Assembly: GCA_937907325.1 (NCBI GenBank)
Contig: CALERO010000180.1
Span: 1-14,513 of the forward strand
Reading direction: 5' to 3'
DNA length: 14,513 nucleotides
Source of the DNA: UBA4716 sp002438865
Lineage (GTDB): Bacteria > Bacillota > Clostridia > UBA1381
Shown here: one piece after another, positions 1 through 6,886 of the stretch
Numbering within the stretch: the stretch's first letter is position 1
How the letters are laid out: every line of letters starts with the position of its first letter
The notes under the pieces: generated by a model
Told to the model about the DNA's origin: nothing
The model's input: only the letters and a program-made list of their open reading frames with translations
The model's database searches: none
Translations under genes and position numbers: made by a program

Positions 1-237
1 TGCTGTCGGTAACGCCCGATGTGGTCGGGTCATTTACTGCATTCCACACGCTGACAACAACCAACGCCAACACATATGGGTTTGACACTGCCTGCAACAG
101 AACCTGCCCCAAATACGACCACGATGTTAAATCCTGTGCCGTTATTCCCATATACGCCAGTATGGGTGTTAATATAGCTAAAATAATCTGTGCATAAAAC
201 ACGGGATTTTTAAAACGTATCTTCCAATTGATTTTCA
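1..237 (-). CDS. Phage holin, phi-LC3 family (C-terminus cut by window edge)
   Basis: I translated this from the raw sequence: 79 codons run open from an ATG at 237 to the left edge with no stop. The product starts MKINWKIRFKNP, has a hydrophobic segment at about residues 14-27, a short amphipathic link, a second hydrophobic segment at about 53-64, and then NDPTTSGVTDS. The N-terminal INWK..FKNP pattern and the DPTT.G..DS motif after the second helix are typical of the phi-LC3/phage_holin_1 family, whose members form membrane lesions that trigger lysis. A strong Shine-Dalgarno GAGGAGGAA lies about 7 bases upstream of the ATG, and the gene starts 13 bases after the stop of the membrane coiled-coil gene. 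Family members are usually about 75-150 residues, so only a tail is missing. An endolysin gene could follow just outside the window. Confidence 0.9.
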
Positions 238-250
238 TAAATATTCCTCC

Positions 251-532
251 TCACTTAATCTGCATTTGTGTTTCCAATGCGTCTATTCTGTGGTGCGCTG
301 ATTTTGTGCTTTCCTCCACACGCCCCACACGTTCCGACAGTTCGTAATGCAGGGTGTTAAACCTGCGCTGTTCCTCCTTGATGTCGTCCAAATTCGCTTT
401 GATGTAGCCTATTTCGGACAACAGCGTCCCCTGCGCATTGCCTTCTTTTTTTACGCCATTGATATAGCCTAAAAACGTGCCAAATACGGTGCATATCGCC
501 CCTGCAATGCCTACTATTGTTGTTACCGACAT
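251..532 (-). CDS. Membrane-anchored coiled-coil protein of the lysis cluster (XhlA-like role)
   Basis: This 93-residue protein has one hydrophobic segment at about residues 5-24 (IVGIAGAICTVFGTFLGYI), then a long charged helix from about 36 to 92 with heptad spacing (LLSEIGYI, LDDIKEEQ, LSERVGRVEE). Its place between the peptidase and the holin matches small holin-associated proteins such as Bacillus XhlA. In XhlA, however, the membrane segment is at the C-terminus, whereas here it is at the N-terminus. It is therefore probably a different family with a comparable architecture. Possible roles are holin partner or anchor for a lytic factor. The start ATG at 532 is preceded by GGGGGTGAGG, and the gene begins 4 bases after the peptidase stop. 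Membrane anchor and coiled coil are seen in the sequence; the function is inferred from context. Confidence 0.75.
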   Translation of the reverse strand: MSVTTIVGIAGAICTVFGTFLGYINGVKKEGNAQGTLLSEIGYIKANLDDIKEEQRRFNTLHYELSERVGRVEESTKSAHHRIDALETQMQIK

Positions 533-536
533 TTCC

Positions 537-1478
537 TCACCCCCTCACGTTGCGTAATTTCGTTTCTAACGCCGACAAACGATTTTCCAGTGTGATTACC
601 TCGGCGGTATGGATTTCGTTTTGTCGGCGTAAAACACGATCAATAATGGCGCACATTTCTGCACGTGTGATACTGTCGTTCGGTGCGAATGATGTGTCGG
701 ATTTGCCGTTGACATACCCTGCCATATATGCGTTTTTAACTGCTGTGTAATACCACGCCGTTTCGGGTACGTCCGTAAACGGTAATTCAATGGATTTCGG
801 CAACAGTAAATACATACTGCTGATGTCTGTTAATGGGATTGTACCCCTGCCGTTTTTCGCCCAATTCTTGCCCCACGAATTTTGGAATTTTACATAAATA
901 TCATTCGGTTTTGTTTCAAACCCGTAAATCATTATACAATGTGATTCGGGGAACGCCGTTTTTGACACTGCCAGTATCGGCAGTTCAAAACTAATTAATG
1001 CCGTTTTCAGATTTTCAGCCTTTGCCGCCGCATTCGCCCAGCCGATTTTACAGTATCCGCCTATGGCTGACGATTTAGCGTATTCATCAAATTCGGGGCG
1101 GTCTGCAATAGCAGATTTAACCGCAGGCATTTCCATTAACTGCGGAAACATTTCGTACGGGATACTGCCATAATTCAGCAGTGATTTCAACGCTGTTTCA
1201 ATCAGCATACCCGTTCCCGTGCTGTCGGCGTTGCGGTGTTTGCCATATACATAGGATACGCTGTAATCCTCTTTGGCGCCCTGTGCCGCCGATATGGCGG
1301 TCAGTATTTCGGATATTACCACCGCTACACAACAATCAACATTCCCTTGGTCGGTTACCCGTGCCATTCTGTCAGCAGGGATTTCATATTCCGTTATGCC
1401 CGATACGTCGGTTTTTGGCAATGATTTTTTGATTACATTAAAATCATAAATTCTGTTATCTTCAATCGTCATTTTCAT
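537..1478 (-). CDS. Papain-like (C1) cysteine peptidase fused to a single SLH domain
   Basis: I chose the ATG at 1478 (313 residues) because GGGGGTG lies 7 bases upstream; a longer open frame to 1586 lacks such a site and overlaps the neighbouring gene more deeply. Papain landmarks are in order: the oxyanion Gln in VTDQG (Q44), the catalytic Cys in NVDCCVAVV (C50 by alignment to papain C25, with C49 adjacent), the catalytic His in SHCIMIYGF (H180), and the Asn in FQNSWGKNW (N200). Residues about 234-284 form one SLH repeat from FTDVPETAWYYTAVKNA to SITRAEMCAIIDRVL, containing the conserved TRAE motif. Residues about 285-310 are a predicted coiled coil. There is no signal peptide or obvious propeptide. 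It overlaps the upstream gene by 17 bases and precedes the lysis membrane genes. SLH domains bind secondary wall polymers, so it probably acts at the host envelope, as a lysin, a virion-associated peptidase or an S-layer-degrading enzyme. Fold is confident; biological role is inference. Confidence 0.85.
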   Translation of the reverse strand: MKMTIEDNRIYDFNVIKKSLPKTDVSGITEYEIPADRMARVTDQGNVDCCVAVVISEILTAISAAQGAKEDYSVSYVYGKHRNADSTGTGMLIETALKSLLNYGSIPYEMFPQLMEMPAVKSAIADRPEFDEYAKSSAIGGYCKIGWANAAAKAENLKTALISFELPILAVSKTAFPESHCIMIYGFETKPNDIYVKFQNSWGKNWAKNGRGTIPLTDISSMYLLLPKSIELPFTDVPETAWYYTAVKNAYMAGYVNGKSDTSFAPNDSITRAEMCAIIDRVLRRQNEIHTAEVITLENRLSALETKLRNVRG

Positions 1479-1668
1479 TGTTCTGCACCCCCGTTTCGTA
1501 TAACTGTTTTTCCAGCGCACCGATTTCCCTACGCAACCGCTGACGTTCTGCCAGTTCGTCGGCGTATTCGTCTTTGGTCGCCGCACCTTCGGCGATTTTG
1601 CACGCTATGTAATCGGTGTTCTGTAATTGCTGTTTTCGCATTTCAATTTTTTCAATTATAGTTTCCAT
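1462..1668 (-). CDS. Small helical protein following the tail fibre, function unknown
   Basis: This encodes 68 mostly charged residues, starting METIIEKIEMRKQQLQNTDY and containing DEYADELAERQRLRREIGALEKQL, which reads as two helices with heptad character and an acidic disordered tail (NNENDD). Similar short helical pieces are common just after receptor-binding genes in Clostridia phages, either as separate proteins or as the C-terminus of the fibre; I know this from general recollection and not from a search. A fibre chaperone or baseplate accessory role is possible. The ATG at 1668 is preceded by GGGGG about 7 bases upstream, overlapping the fibre stop codon, so the two genes are coupled. 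It overlaps the peptidase gene by 17 bases. Confidence 0.75.
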   Translation of the reverse strand: METIIEKIEMRKQQLQNTDYIACKIAEGAATKDEYADELAERQRLRREIGALEKQLYETGVQNNENDD

Positions 1669-1669
1669 T

Positions 1670-3496
1670 TTATTTCCCCCACATAATAAATTTCATTCCG
1701 TTTACGAACGGCATTGCAGTCGGTGATTTTAGCTGCATCACCCAGTCGTAATTCGTTCCCGAATATTGATATAAAACAGGTGAAATAACACGTGACGAAC
1801 CGCCTGTTAATGTTGAAATGTTAAATAGACTGTATTGCGTGGCACCATAATCCAATACGTTCATAATGCATACGTTGCTATCGGGCAATCTAACTTTGTC
1901 GGCGGTCGCAATCCACGTTATCGGCGTGTTGTCAGCAGTGATTTTTTGCACTGTGTTTACCGCACGCATAAATATACCGCCATATGATAACAGGGTCGTT
2001 GTTCCCTTGATACACAAATTCAGCGTTGCCGATGCCCAAAATGATGTTGTTCCCGTGGTCGCAGACACGTTGTAGGTGACGTAGCAGAAAAATTTTTCGT
2101 ATTTTTTAATTTTTTGCAATTGTTCCTGTGTCAGTAATATGTTCAATTCCGTTGCTGTTTCGTCGCCTGTGTAGGTGTAATCAATGATTGTGTCGTATTT
2201 GCCGTTCGCCCCGATTACGTCCCGTGCGTTTGCCTTTTCGGCATCGGTCATATCCGAAATACGTTTATCGTCTGATAATGCCGCTTTGACGGCAGCGTTT
2301 AGATTTGCAGGAACAATGGGTCTGAACCTATCTGTTCGGGCGGCTATTTCAGCTGGTTCAGATTTGTTAACATATATCCCACCCGATGAATTTATATCCA
2401 CACCGTTACCGATTTTTACAACGCCGCCCTTGTTCCATGTAGCATAATCCGTATCTTTAACATAGCCTGCGCTGTCTATTTCGGTTTTGGTGTAAACGTC
2501 GGCAGTGTTTGCCTTGCCGTTACGCAATTCCGTCAACCCCGTTTGCAATGTCGTAATGTTGCTGTTTGCCGTGTTTATGCCTGTTTGCAGGGTAGAAATT
2601 TTAGTATCTATCTGCGCCTTTGTGTAATCGTTATTCAATTTGTTGTATAACGCAGTCGTGAAATCTTCGCTCGACAATCCTTTGCCCGTTACCTTGTCGA
2701 CTTTTCCTTTTAATCCCTGCGTCAATTCGTATGGCGTGACATAGTTCGTTATTTTATACGCCTGAATATCAAACCCGTGTTCCGTGATGACGAAATTATC
2801 GTCAATATTCATCGCTACGGACCACGCCGCCACTACGTTGTCGGCGGTATACACCCAACTCTGCTCATCACGGAACGATGATATGGCAGTGCCGTTGGGG
2901 GTGTATATCCATTCAAACCGCAGCAGTTTCTCGTACATAGTGTGTGTTTCGCTGTAATCCACGTAGCTAAACCGCTGAACGGTGTCGTTCATCATTATAG
3001 CCACATTTTTCGGTTCGTTGTAGAATTTTTTTGTGCCCCCATCTGCGTGATACCATAGTTCCGCAGGAATATCCGTGTCAGTCGACAGTTCTAAATAGTA
3101 TTTATTCGTTGTCGTATCGACATATATTTTGATATGGTTTAACGTCAATTTGTACTGGAACGCCGCCCACGCATATATGGTGCTGTCCTGTCCCGGTATC
3201 CAACCGTCAATGACGTTGTATGCGCAGTTCAGCATTGATTTATCGGTAATAGGCAACGGGATAGTCAGCGATTTAACATCGCCCTTGTTCTTAATCGCCC
3301 CAGATAGAACGGCGTTTATGGTGTCTACATCGGATTGATTTGCCTTTGTCGCTAATGCAGTGTCAACGTCAGTTTTATCGGCTTTGCCGCTGTCAATTGC
3401 GCCCATATCGGTTTCGACCAAATCGAACGCCTGTTCTATCTGGTCTACATCGGCAACGTCAGTACCGTTTGTTAAATCGGGAAAATATTTACTCAT
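1670..3496 (-). CDS. Tail fibre / receptor-binding protein
   Basis: The start is the ATG at 3496 (608 residues), 8 bases after GGAGGG; an in-frame GTG at 3505 would overlap that ribosome site and is rejected. The N-terminal 70 residues hold fibre-shaft repeats (SGKADKTDVDTALATKANQSD). Residues about 75-245 form an unknown beta-rich domain. Residues about 260-345 hold a second shaft: KVDKVTGKGLSSEDFTTALY, then two-heptad TLQTG repeats at about 302 and 316, then KANTADVYTKTEID. Residues about 380-430 match a cassette often seen in gut phage fibres (RFRPIVPANLNAAVKAAL, then ISDMTDAEKANARDVIGA). Residues about 431-608 form a beta-rich C-terminal tip, probably the host-binding head. The modular build fits a trimeric fibre that decides host range. 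The gene overlaps the previous one by 8 bases. Confidence 0.85.
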   Translation of the reverse strand: MSKYFPDLTNGTDVADVDQIEQAFDLVETDMGAIDSGKADKTDVDTALATKANQSDVDTINAVLSGAIKNKGDVKSLTIPLPITDKSMLNCAYNVIDGWIPGQDSTIYAWAAFQYKLTLNHIKIYVDTTTNKYYLELSTDTDIPAELWYHADGGTKKFYNEPKNVAIMMNDTVQRFSYVDYSETHTMYEKLLRFEWIYTPNGTAISSFRDEQSWVYTADNVVAAWSVAMNIDDNFVITEHGFDIQAYKITNYVTPYELTQGLKGKVDKVTGKGLSSEDFTTALYNKLNNDYTKAQIDTKISTLQTGINTANSNITTLQTGLTELRNGKANTADVYTKTEIDSAGYVKDTDYATWNKGGVVKIGNGVDINSSGGIYVNKSEPAEIAARTDRFRPIVPANLNAAVKAALSDDKRISDMTDAEKANARDVIGANGKYDTIIDYTYTGDETATELNILLTQEQLQKIKKYEKFFCYVTYNVSATTGTTSFWASATLNLCIKGTTTLLSYGGIFMRAVNTVQKITADNTPITWIATADKVRLPDSNVCIMNVLDYGATQYSLFNISTLTGGSSRVISPVLYQYSGTNYDWVMQLKSPTAMPFVNGMKFIMWGK

Positions 3497-3983
3497 CGCT
3501 CGCACCCTCCATTTCTACGAATATGTCCGACAGATTAATAGCGCTGCCAATACCTACGCTTGTGGGGTAGGTGTTTCGCCCTACTTCCTTGCTTTTCACG
3601 TAAACATAATATTTCGTGAACGGGGTGGGGTTTACCGTGAAATATGCGCCGTCTACGTAATGTGACGAACTGCCGTCCCAGGCGACTTCTGCGCTGTCAA
3701 CAACGGTTCCGCTGTTGTTGCGTATTTCTATGCACAATGCCTTGACACTTGTCGACCCCGACACGGGCGAAACACTTACACTGATTTTAAATTGACCGCC
3801 TATTTTAACAGTAGTAGTAGCAATTAATGTCCAATCGGCAAAATATGTACCGTATTTTTCTTTGTCGATGTCAATGACATCAGAAATGGTTAATCTCGGA
3901 TTTTGCCGCGATGTACTGCCAGTGTCTAATGTCGCTTTCAGCCTGCCTGCGCCCCATTTAATCATATCTGTAAATATACTCAC
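3489..3983 (-). CDS. Uncharacterised beta-rich tail-tip protein
   Basis: This encodes 164 residues, with a short N-terminal helix (MSIFTDMIKWGAGRL) and then alternating hydrophobic and polar stretches typical of a beta sandwich (WTLIATTTVKIGGQFKISVS, ALCIEIRNN, YYVYVKSKEV). The start codon is GTG at 3983, supported by the full extended Shine-Dalgarno GGAGGTGAT just upstream. The GTG overlaps the previous stop as GTGA, so translation is likely coupled. I do not recognise the family. Its position between baseplate-type proteins and the receptor-binding fibre suggests an accessory tail-tip or carbohydrate-binding module. The beta-rich character is visible; the role is inferred from neighbours only. 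Confidence 0.75.
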   Translation of the reverse strand: MSIFTDMIKWGAGRLKATLDTGSTSRQNPRLTISDVIDIDKEKYGTYFADWTLIATTTVKIGGQFKISVSVSPVSGSTSVKALCIEIRNNSGTVVDSAEVAWDGSSSHYVDGAYFTVNPTPFTKYYVYVKSKEVGRNTYPTSVGIGSAINLSDIFVEMEGASDE

Positions 3984-4321
3984 GAAATCACCTCCGAAAT
4001 GCTGCCGTCGTTGTTGAATTTTGTTGTCTTTGAAATGGTTTTGTCACCGACAAACGTTTCCGTAATACTGCCGTCATCATTAAATGTTGTGGTTTTCGCC
4101 TGCCCTGCGGCATTCGTTTCTGTGATACTGCCGTCAGCATTAAATGTCGTTTTCAACGGTTCAAAACCCTGCAACGCCATTAATAACGCACGGTTTATGT
4201 CTGTCCCTGCGGCTGTGACCGTGCCTGTACGTTCATAATCGTATGTGTCGGTCTGACCGCTGACAGCCGTTAATTTAATTCTGTTAGGGTTGCTTTGAAC
4301 CCTGTCAATTATTTCAATCAT
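3980..4321 (-). CDS. Short baseplate-type protein with three FN-DGSI(T/S)E repeats
   Basis: I place the start at the ATG at 4321 (113 residues), which overlaps the previous stop as ATGA and follows GGAGGGG; a longer frame to 4354 has no such support. The N-terminus (MIEIIDRVQSNPNRIKLTAV, then DYERTGTVTAAGTDINRA) resembles a small module common at the start of tail-tip proteins in Clostridia phages (D.RV...P.R.KLT..., then ER....EGT.LN). The second half is three tandem repeats: FNADGSITE at about 60, FNDDGSITE at about 80 and FNNDGSISE at about 102. It probably decorates or links the tail tip. Family resemblance is from memory; the repeats are seen directly. Confidence 0.8.
   Translation of the reverse strand: MIEIIDRVQSNPNRIKLTAVSGQTDTYDYERTGTVTAAGTDINRALLMALQGFEPLKTTFNADGSITETNAAGQAKTTTFNDDGSITETFVGDKTISKTTKFNNDGSISEVIS
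3999..4150 (-). repeat. Three in-gene DNA repeats encoding the FN-DGSI(T/S)E motif
   Basis: On the plus strand, the pattern ATACTGCCGTCA.CATTAAATG begins at 4065 and 4125, 60 bases apart, and a diverged copy starting ATGCTGCCGTCG lies at 3999, 66 bases away. The spacings keep the reading frame (20 and 22 codons). The two inner copies are nearly identical at DNA level, which suggests recent duplication or homogenisation within the small baseplate-type gene. Confidence 0.85.
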
Positions 4322-4773
4322 AAATAATCCCCTCCGCACTGGAATGTGCCGCACTTTTTGAAATTAGTTTTCAGAATTTCAATCAGATTTTCCAAATCAA
4401 CCAATATTTTTTCGGCGGCGTTTGTTTTTTGATAATCGGTTAAATCCGTGGGTGTTTCGGGCGTGTCGGGATTGACAAAAAACGCCGTTTTTAAATATGT
4501 CAGATTGTTCAAAATCCGATTATATTCGTCCAACAGCATTATATCCGAATACGCCCAATCCGTTTTGGTGGTTATGCCGTGCTGATATGCGTATTTTTTC
4601 AGCAGTTCCGCAATTTCCTTTTGCTTTCCCTCTATGCGGTTCAGTGTCGTAATGGTTAATGCGCCACGTTCAAACGCTGTTTTTTCTGTGTCGGTCAGCG
4701 TTTGCCCCGACTGGATTTTCAGCCGTAGCAACGCCGCCGCCGAAACATCTTGCTGTGTTCTGTCTGTAATCAT
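4318..4773 (-). CDS. Tail-tip/baseplate-associated protein (MNRIEG module family)
   Basis: This encodes 151 residues beginning MITDRTQQDV. The stretch LTDTEKTAFERGALTITTLN followed by RIEGKQKEIAELL, then TKTDWAYSDIMLLDEYNRIL with NNLTYLK, matches an arrangement I recognise from tail-tip proteins of Firmicutes phages: YT..D.NRVE, then a KTDW..D.P...D..RY.-N...L pattern. The C-terminus (AAEKILVDLENLIEIL, ending KKCGTFQCGGDYL) also follows that family's habit of a helix plus a short F.CG tail. It is predicted to be mostly helical. The start ATG at 4773 overlaps the hub stop as ATGA with AAGGAG upstream, and the end overlaps the next start as ATGA, so the three genes are coupled. The exact role is not known to me. 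Confidence 0.8.
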   Translation of the reverse strand: MITDRTQQDVSAAALLRLKIQSGQTLTDTEKTAFERGALTITTLNRIEGKQKEIAELLKKYAYQHGITTKTDWAYSDIMLLDEYNRILNNLTYLKTAFFVNPDTPETPTDLTDYQKTNAAEKILVDLENLIEILKTNFKKCGTFQCGGDYL

Positions 4774-6482
4774 ATCAATTCACACTCCTTGACGACGATA
4801 CCGCCGTTTAAGTTATAGCGTTCTGACGTAATACGCCCCGTCACTGCACCGATGTATTCCGTCTGTGCTGTTATGACATCGCCCACGTTTACAATGTCAT
4901 CGAACACCTTTCCACCGTAAACAAATTCGCCCCACTTAAACTCGCCCCATTTCACCATATGATAACCCTCGTTAATTTTCATCGTGGTTGTGGTGCGCTT
5001 TGTGACGTAATCATACACACGGTTTAATACTGCGTCCGCATTTGCCGATGAAACTAATGTTGCGTCTGAGATTTCCACTACATTTTCCAAATCGCTCGCC
5101 GATACAACGGGGTTGTTCTTCACTTTCTGCGTTTGAACGTCCTCATATCTGTAGCCTTTCAACACACACGTTTCTGCGTTTGCGTTGATGATAGCGTAAT
5201 TTGCGCACGATTGCAGTATTTCACCGTCTTTTATGGATAATTGCCATAGTGGTTCAGTAAATTTCACCAGGATATTTGTGCCTGTTCCGCTCTCGCTCGC
5301 CTTGTAGGCTTCAACCAAATTATCCGTATCACCGCCAATAGGGCGGTATTGGTGAGCCGTAATAACAACAGACGTAACACGGTCATCTTCCTCAAATGAT
5401 TGCCCCGTGCGTATGCGCGACAGCGGAATTTCCTGCGTTACCGTGTCAGATAGTTTATGAATGTTCACTGTGTCGCTGTTTGCTGTGGAACACACTGCAC
5501 CGATTGCGAAACATATCTGTCTGACCGCTTCACGGCAGTCGCAAATCGGAATATATCCCGTTACGGTTTCGGTTTTCAAATCGTCCGAAATGGTGAACGG
5601 TATTTTTGCCTGCGTGAAAATGCTGGACAGCAGATTATAGGCGTTTTCATTCGTATAAATGTTGCCTAAAAACGTCAGCCGTGCAAGCTGACCGACGTAG
5701 TCCTCGCTTTCGACTTTCCACATATACTTGCCTTGACGTTTTGACGATGTCACAAACGTTGTAGCACGCAGTGTACCGTTGAAATACACGCTTAGCGGCT
5801 GTTTTGACTGGAACGAATATTCCATATCAGTATTACTGTCTAAAACGAAATCGACCGTCCCTGTGGGTAATTCTGCCGCTATAGGGTGTAATTCCTGTAT
5901 AACATTCACACTGCGCAATTCATCGGCACGGAAATACGTTCCGTATCCGTAATCAATAACACGCAGTTTCAGCCGATTGTACGGCATATTCATTTTTTTA
6001 AATGTAATTATAACCCTGTCGAAATTTTCAACCTGTTTTCGGCAGAAATAGAACGCACTGTTCGGCGTGAAATCCGCCGCCGCAAGCTGTGTTTCGCCCC
6101 TGTACCACACTATGGACAGGGCATTGCAGAAAATATTATTGAATGTGTCAAACGTCAGCGTAAACCCCTGTGAACTGTACTGTGCGTCAGCTGTCAGTGT
6201 CAATATGATAGGCGTTTCAAATGTGCCGTCAGATTGGCTGATTTGCACGCTCCACAGTCCCGTATTTTCCCCTGCGTATCGGGGCGGGGGAGGGAGCGAC
6301 TTGCCGTCAAGCAAAACCGCCCCGTATTCGCACGGATTGCCGTAGTTTGCGAATTTCAGATTGTATTTCTGCAACTGTGACAGGTCAACAAAATCCGCCA
6401 TTTCGCTGACTGTAGGTGTGAAATTTTCTTTCGCTTCGGGCGCAACATCGCCGTATCGGATTTTTACCCCTAAATCGTCCAT
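4770..6482 (-). CDS. Tail hub protein (Tal / gp27-like)
   Basis: This 570-residue protein follows the distal-tail-like gene, the usual position of the hub that caps the tail tube and carries the fibres. Residues about 190-345 look like the hub core: SVYFNGTLRATTFVTSS, then KYMWKVESEDYVGQLARLTF with LGNIY, then YIPICDCREAVRQICFAIGA followed by SDTVNIHKL. This resembles the W.v.a.D..g.L....f.G..y and gyIP.c..ReAl..I.FAigA signatures of Clostridia phage tail proteins. Residues about 1-180 are beta-rich (possible carbohydrate-binding-like insert). A short tandem WGEF-K-WGEF lies at about 512-520. No peptidase or lysozyme domain is visible, unlike many Tal proteins. The gene starts directly after the previous stop (TAA then ATG), with GAGGTGG upstream. 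Confidence 0.82.
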   Translation of the reverse strand: MDDLGVKIRYGDVAPEAKENFTPTVSEMADFVDLSQLQKYNLKFANYGNPCEYGAVLLDGKSLPPPPRYAGENTGLWSVQISQSDGTFETPIILTLTADAQYSSQGFTLTFDTFNNIFCNALSIVWYRGETQLAAADFTPNSAFYFCRKQVENFDRVIITFKKMNMPYNRLKLRVIDYGYGTYFRADELRSVNVIQELHPIAAELPTGTVDFVLDSNTDMEYSFQSKQPLSVYFNGTLRATTFVTSSKRQGKYMWKVESEDYVGQLARLTFLGNIYTNENAYNLLSSIFTQAKIPFTISDDLKTETVTGYIPICDCREAVRQICFAIGAVCSTANSDTVNIHKLSDTVTQEIPLSRIRTGQSFEEDDRVTSVVITAHQYRPIGGDTDNLVEAYKASESGTGTNILVKFTEPLWQLSIKDGEILQSCANYAIINANAETCVLKGYRYEDVQTQKVKNNPVVSASDLENVVEISDATLVSSANADAVLNRVYDYVTKRTTTTMKINEGYHMVKWGEFKWGEFVYGGKVFDDIVNVGDVITAQTEYIGAVTGRITSERYNLNGGIVVKECELI

Positions 6483-6875
6483 TTATACCACCTCGCTGTA
6501 TTGACTGTTCATAGGGTTAATGTTCAGCGTGATTTTGTCCCACAAATTTGTATTATTAATTGCTGAAATTAATGCCTGCGATATTTCATCGTCAATATAC
6601 GCCTGAAATGACAATGTGGTCTGATTGTAGGGCGCTTCAAACAAAAAACCCTCCTTGCGGGGTTTGATGATTTCGTCCCAAAACGATTGTAATAATGCCT
6701 GGTCACGGTATGCGCTGTCTATGGTGATTTCATAGTATATCTTTGTCCCTTTCGGGTCTAATGTCATAGACCCGTCCAGGTTTTCGCCGTTGTTGTCGGA
6801 ATACTGGATTTTTGCTTTGCGTGTCAGTCCTACAATCAACGGGGCGTGGTTTTTGCCATTTATTTTTATGTACAT
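6483..6875 (-). CDS. Small distal-tail-like (Dit-position) protein
   Basis: This 130-residue protein (MYIKINGKNHAPLIVGLTRK, then GSMTLDPKGTKIYYEITIDS, and later PRKEGFLFEAPYNQTTLSF) lies between the tape measure and the hub, where Dit proteins sit. Dit forms the ring joining the tail tube to the tip. The length fits only an N-terminal belt-type domain: classical Dit proteins are about 200-260 residues with an added galectin-like C-terminal domain, which is absent here. The W65-containing middle (LLQSFWDEI) recalls baseplate hub proteins that recognise a matched partner on the tube. The start ATG at 6875 follows AAGGGGTGAT, and the gene sits 11 bases after the tape measure stop. Assignment is from position and general fold features, so moderate. 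Confidence 0.7.
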   Translation of the reverse strand: MYIKINGKNHAPLIVGLTRKAKIQYSDNNGENLDGSMTLDPKGTKIYYEITIDSAYRDQALLQSFWDEIIKPRKEGFLFEAPYNQTTLSFQAYIDDEISQALISAINNTNLWDKITLNINPMNSQYSEVV

Positions 6876-6886
6876 TTTATCACCCC

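Noticed and set aside
517..750. Plus-strand open frame opposite the SLH region
   Set aside because: It is antisense to the peptidase gene, has no recognisable family and no upstream gene context on that strand.
1479..1586. Upstream extension of the peptidase gene to a start at 1586
   Set aside because: The extra 36 residues overlap the preceding gene in another frame and have no ribosome site; the ATG at 1478 has GGGGGTG at good spacing and starts just before the papain-like domain.
3489..4773. Several closely spaced small tail-tip genes as a possible anti-defence or moron cluster
   Set aside because: They are on the same strand, share ATGA/GTGA overlaps with structural neighbours, and two of them carry tail-tip family signatures; no separate promoter or terminator is visible.
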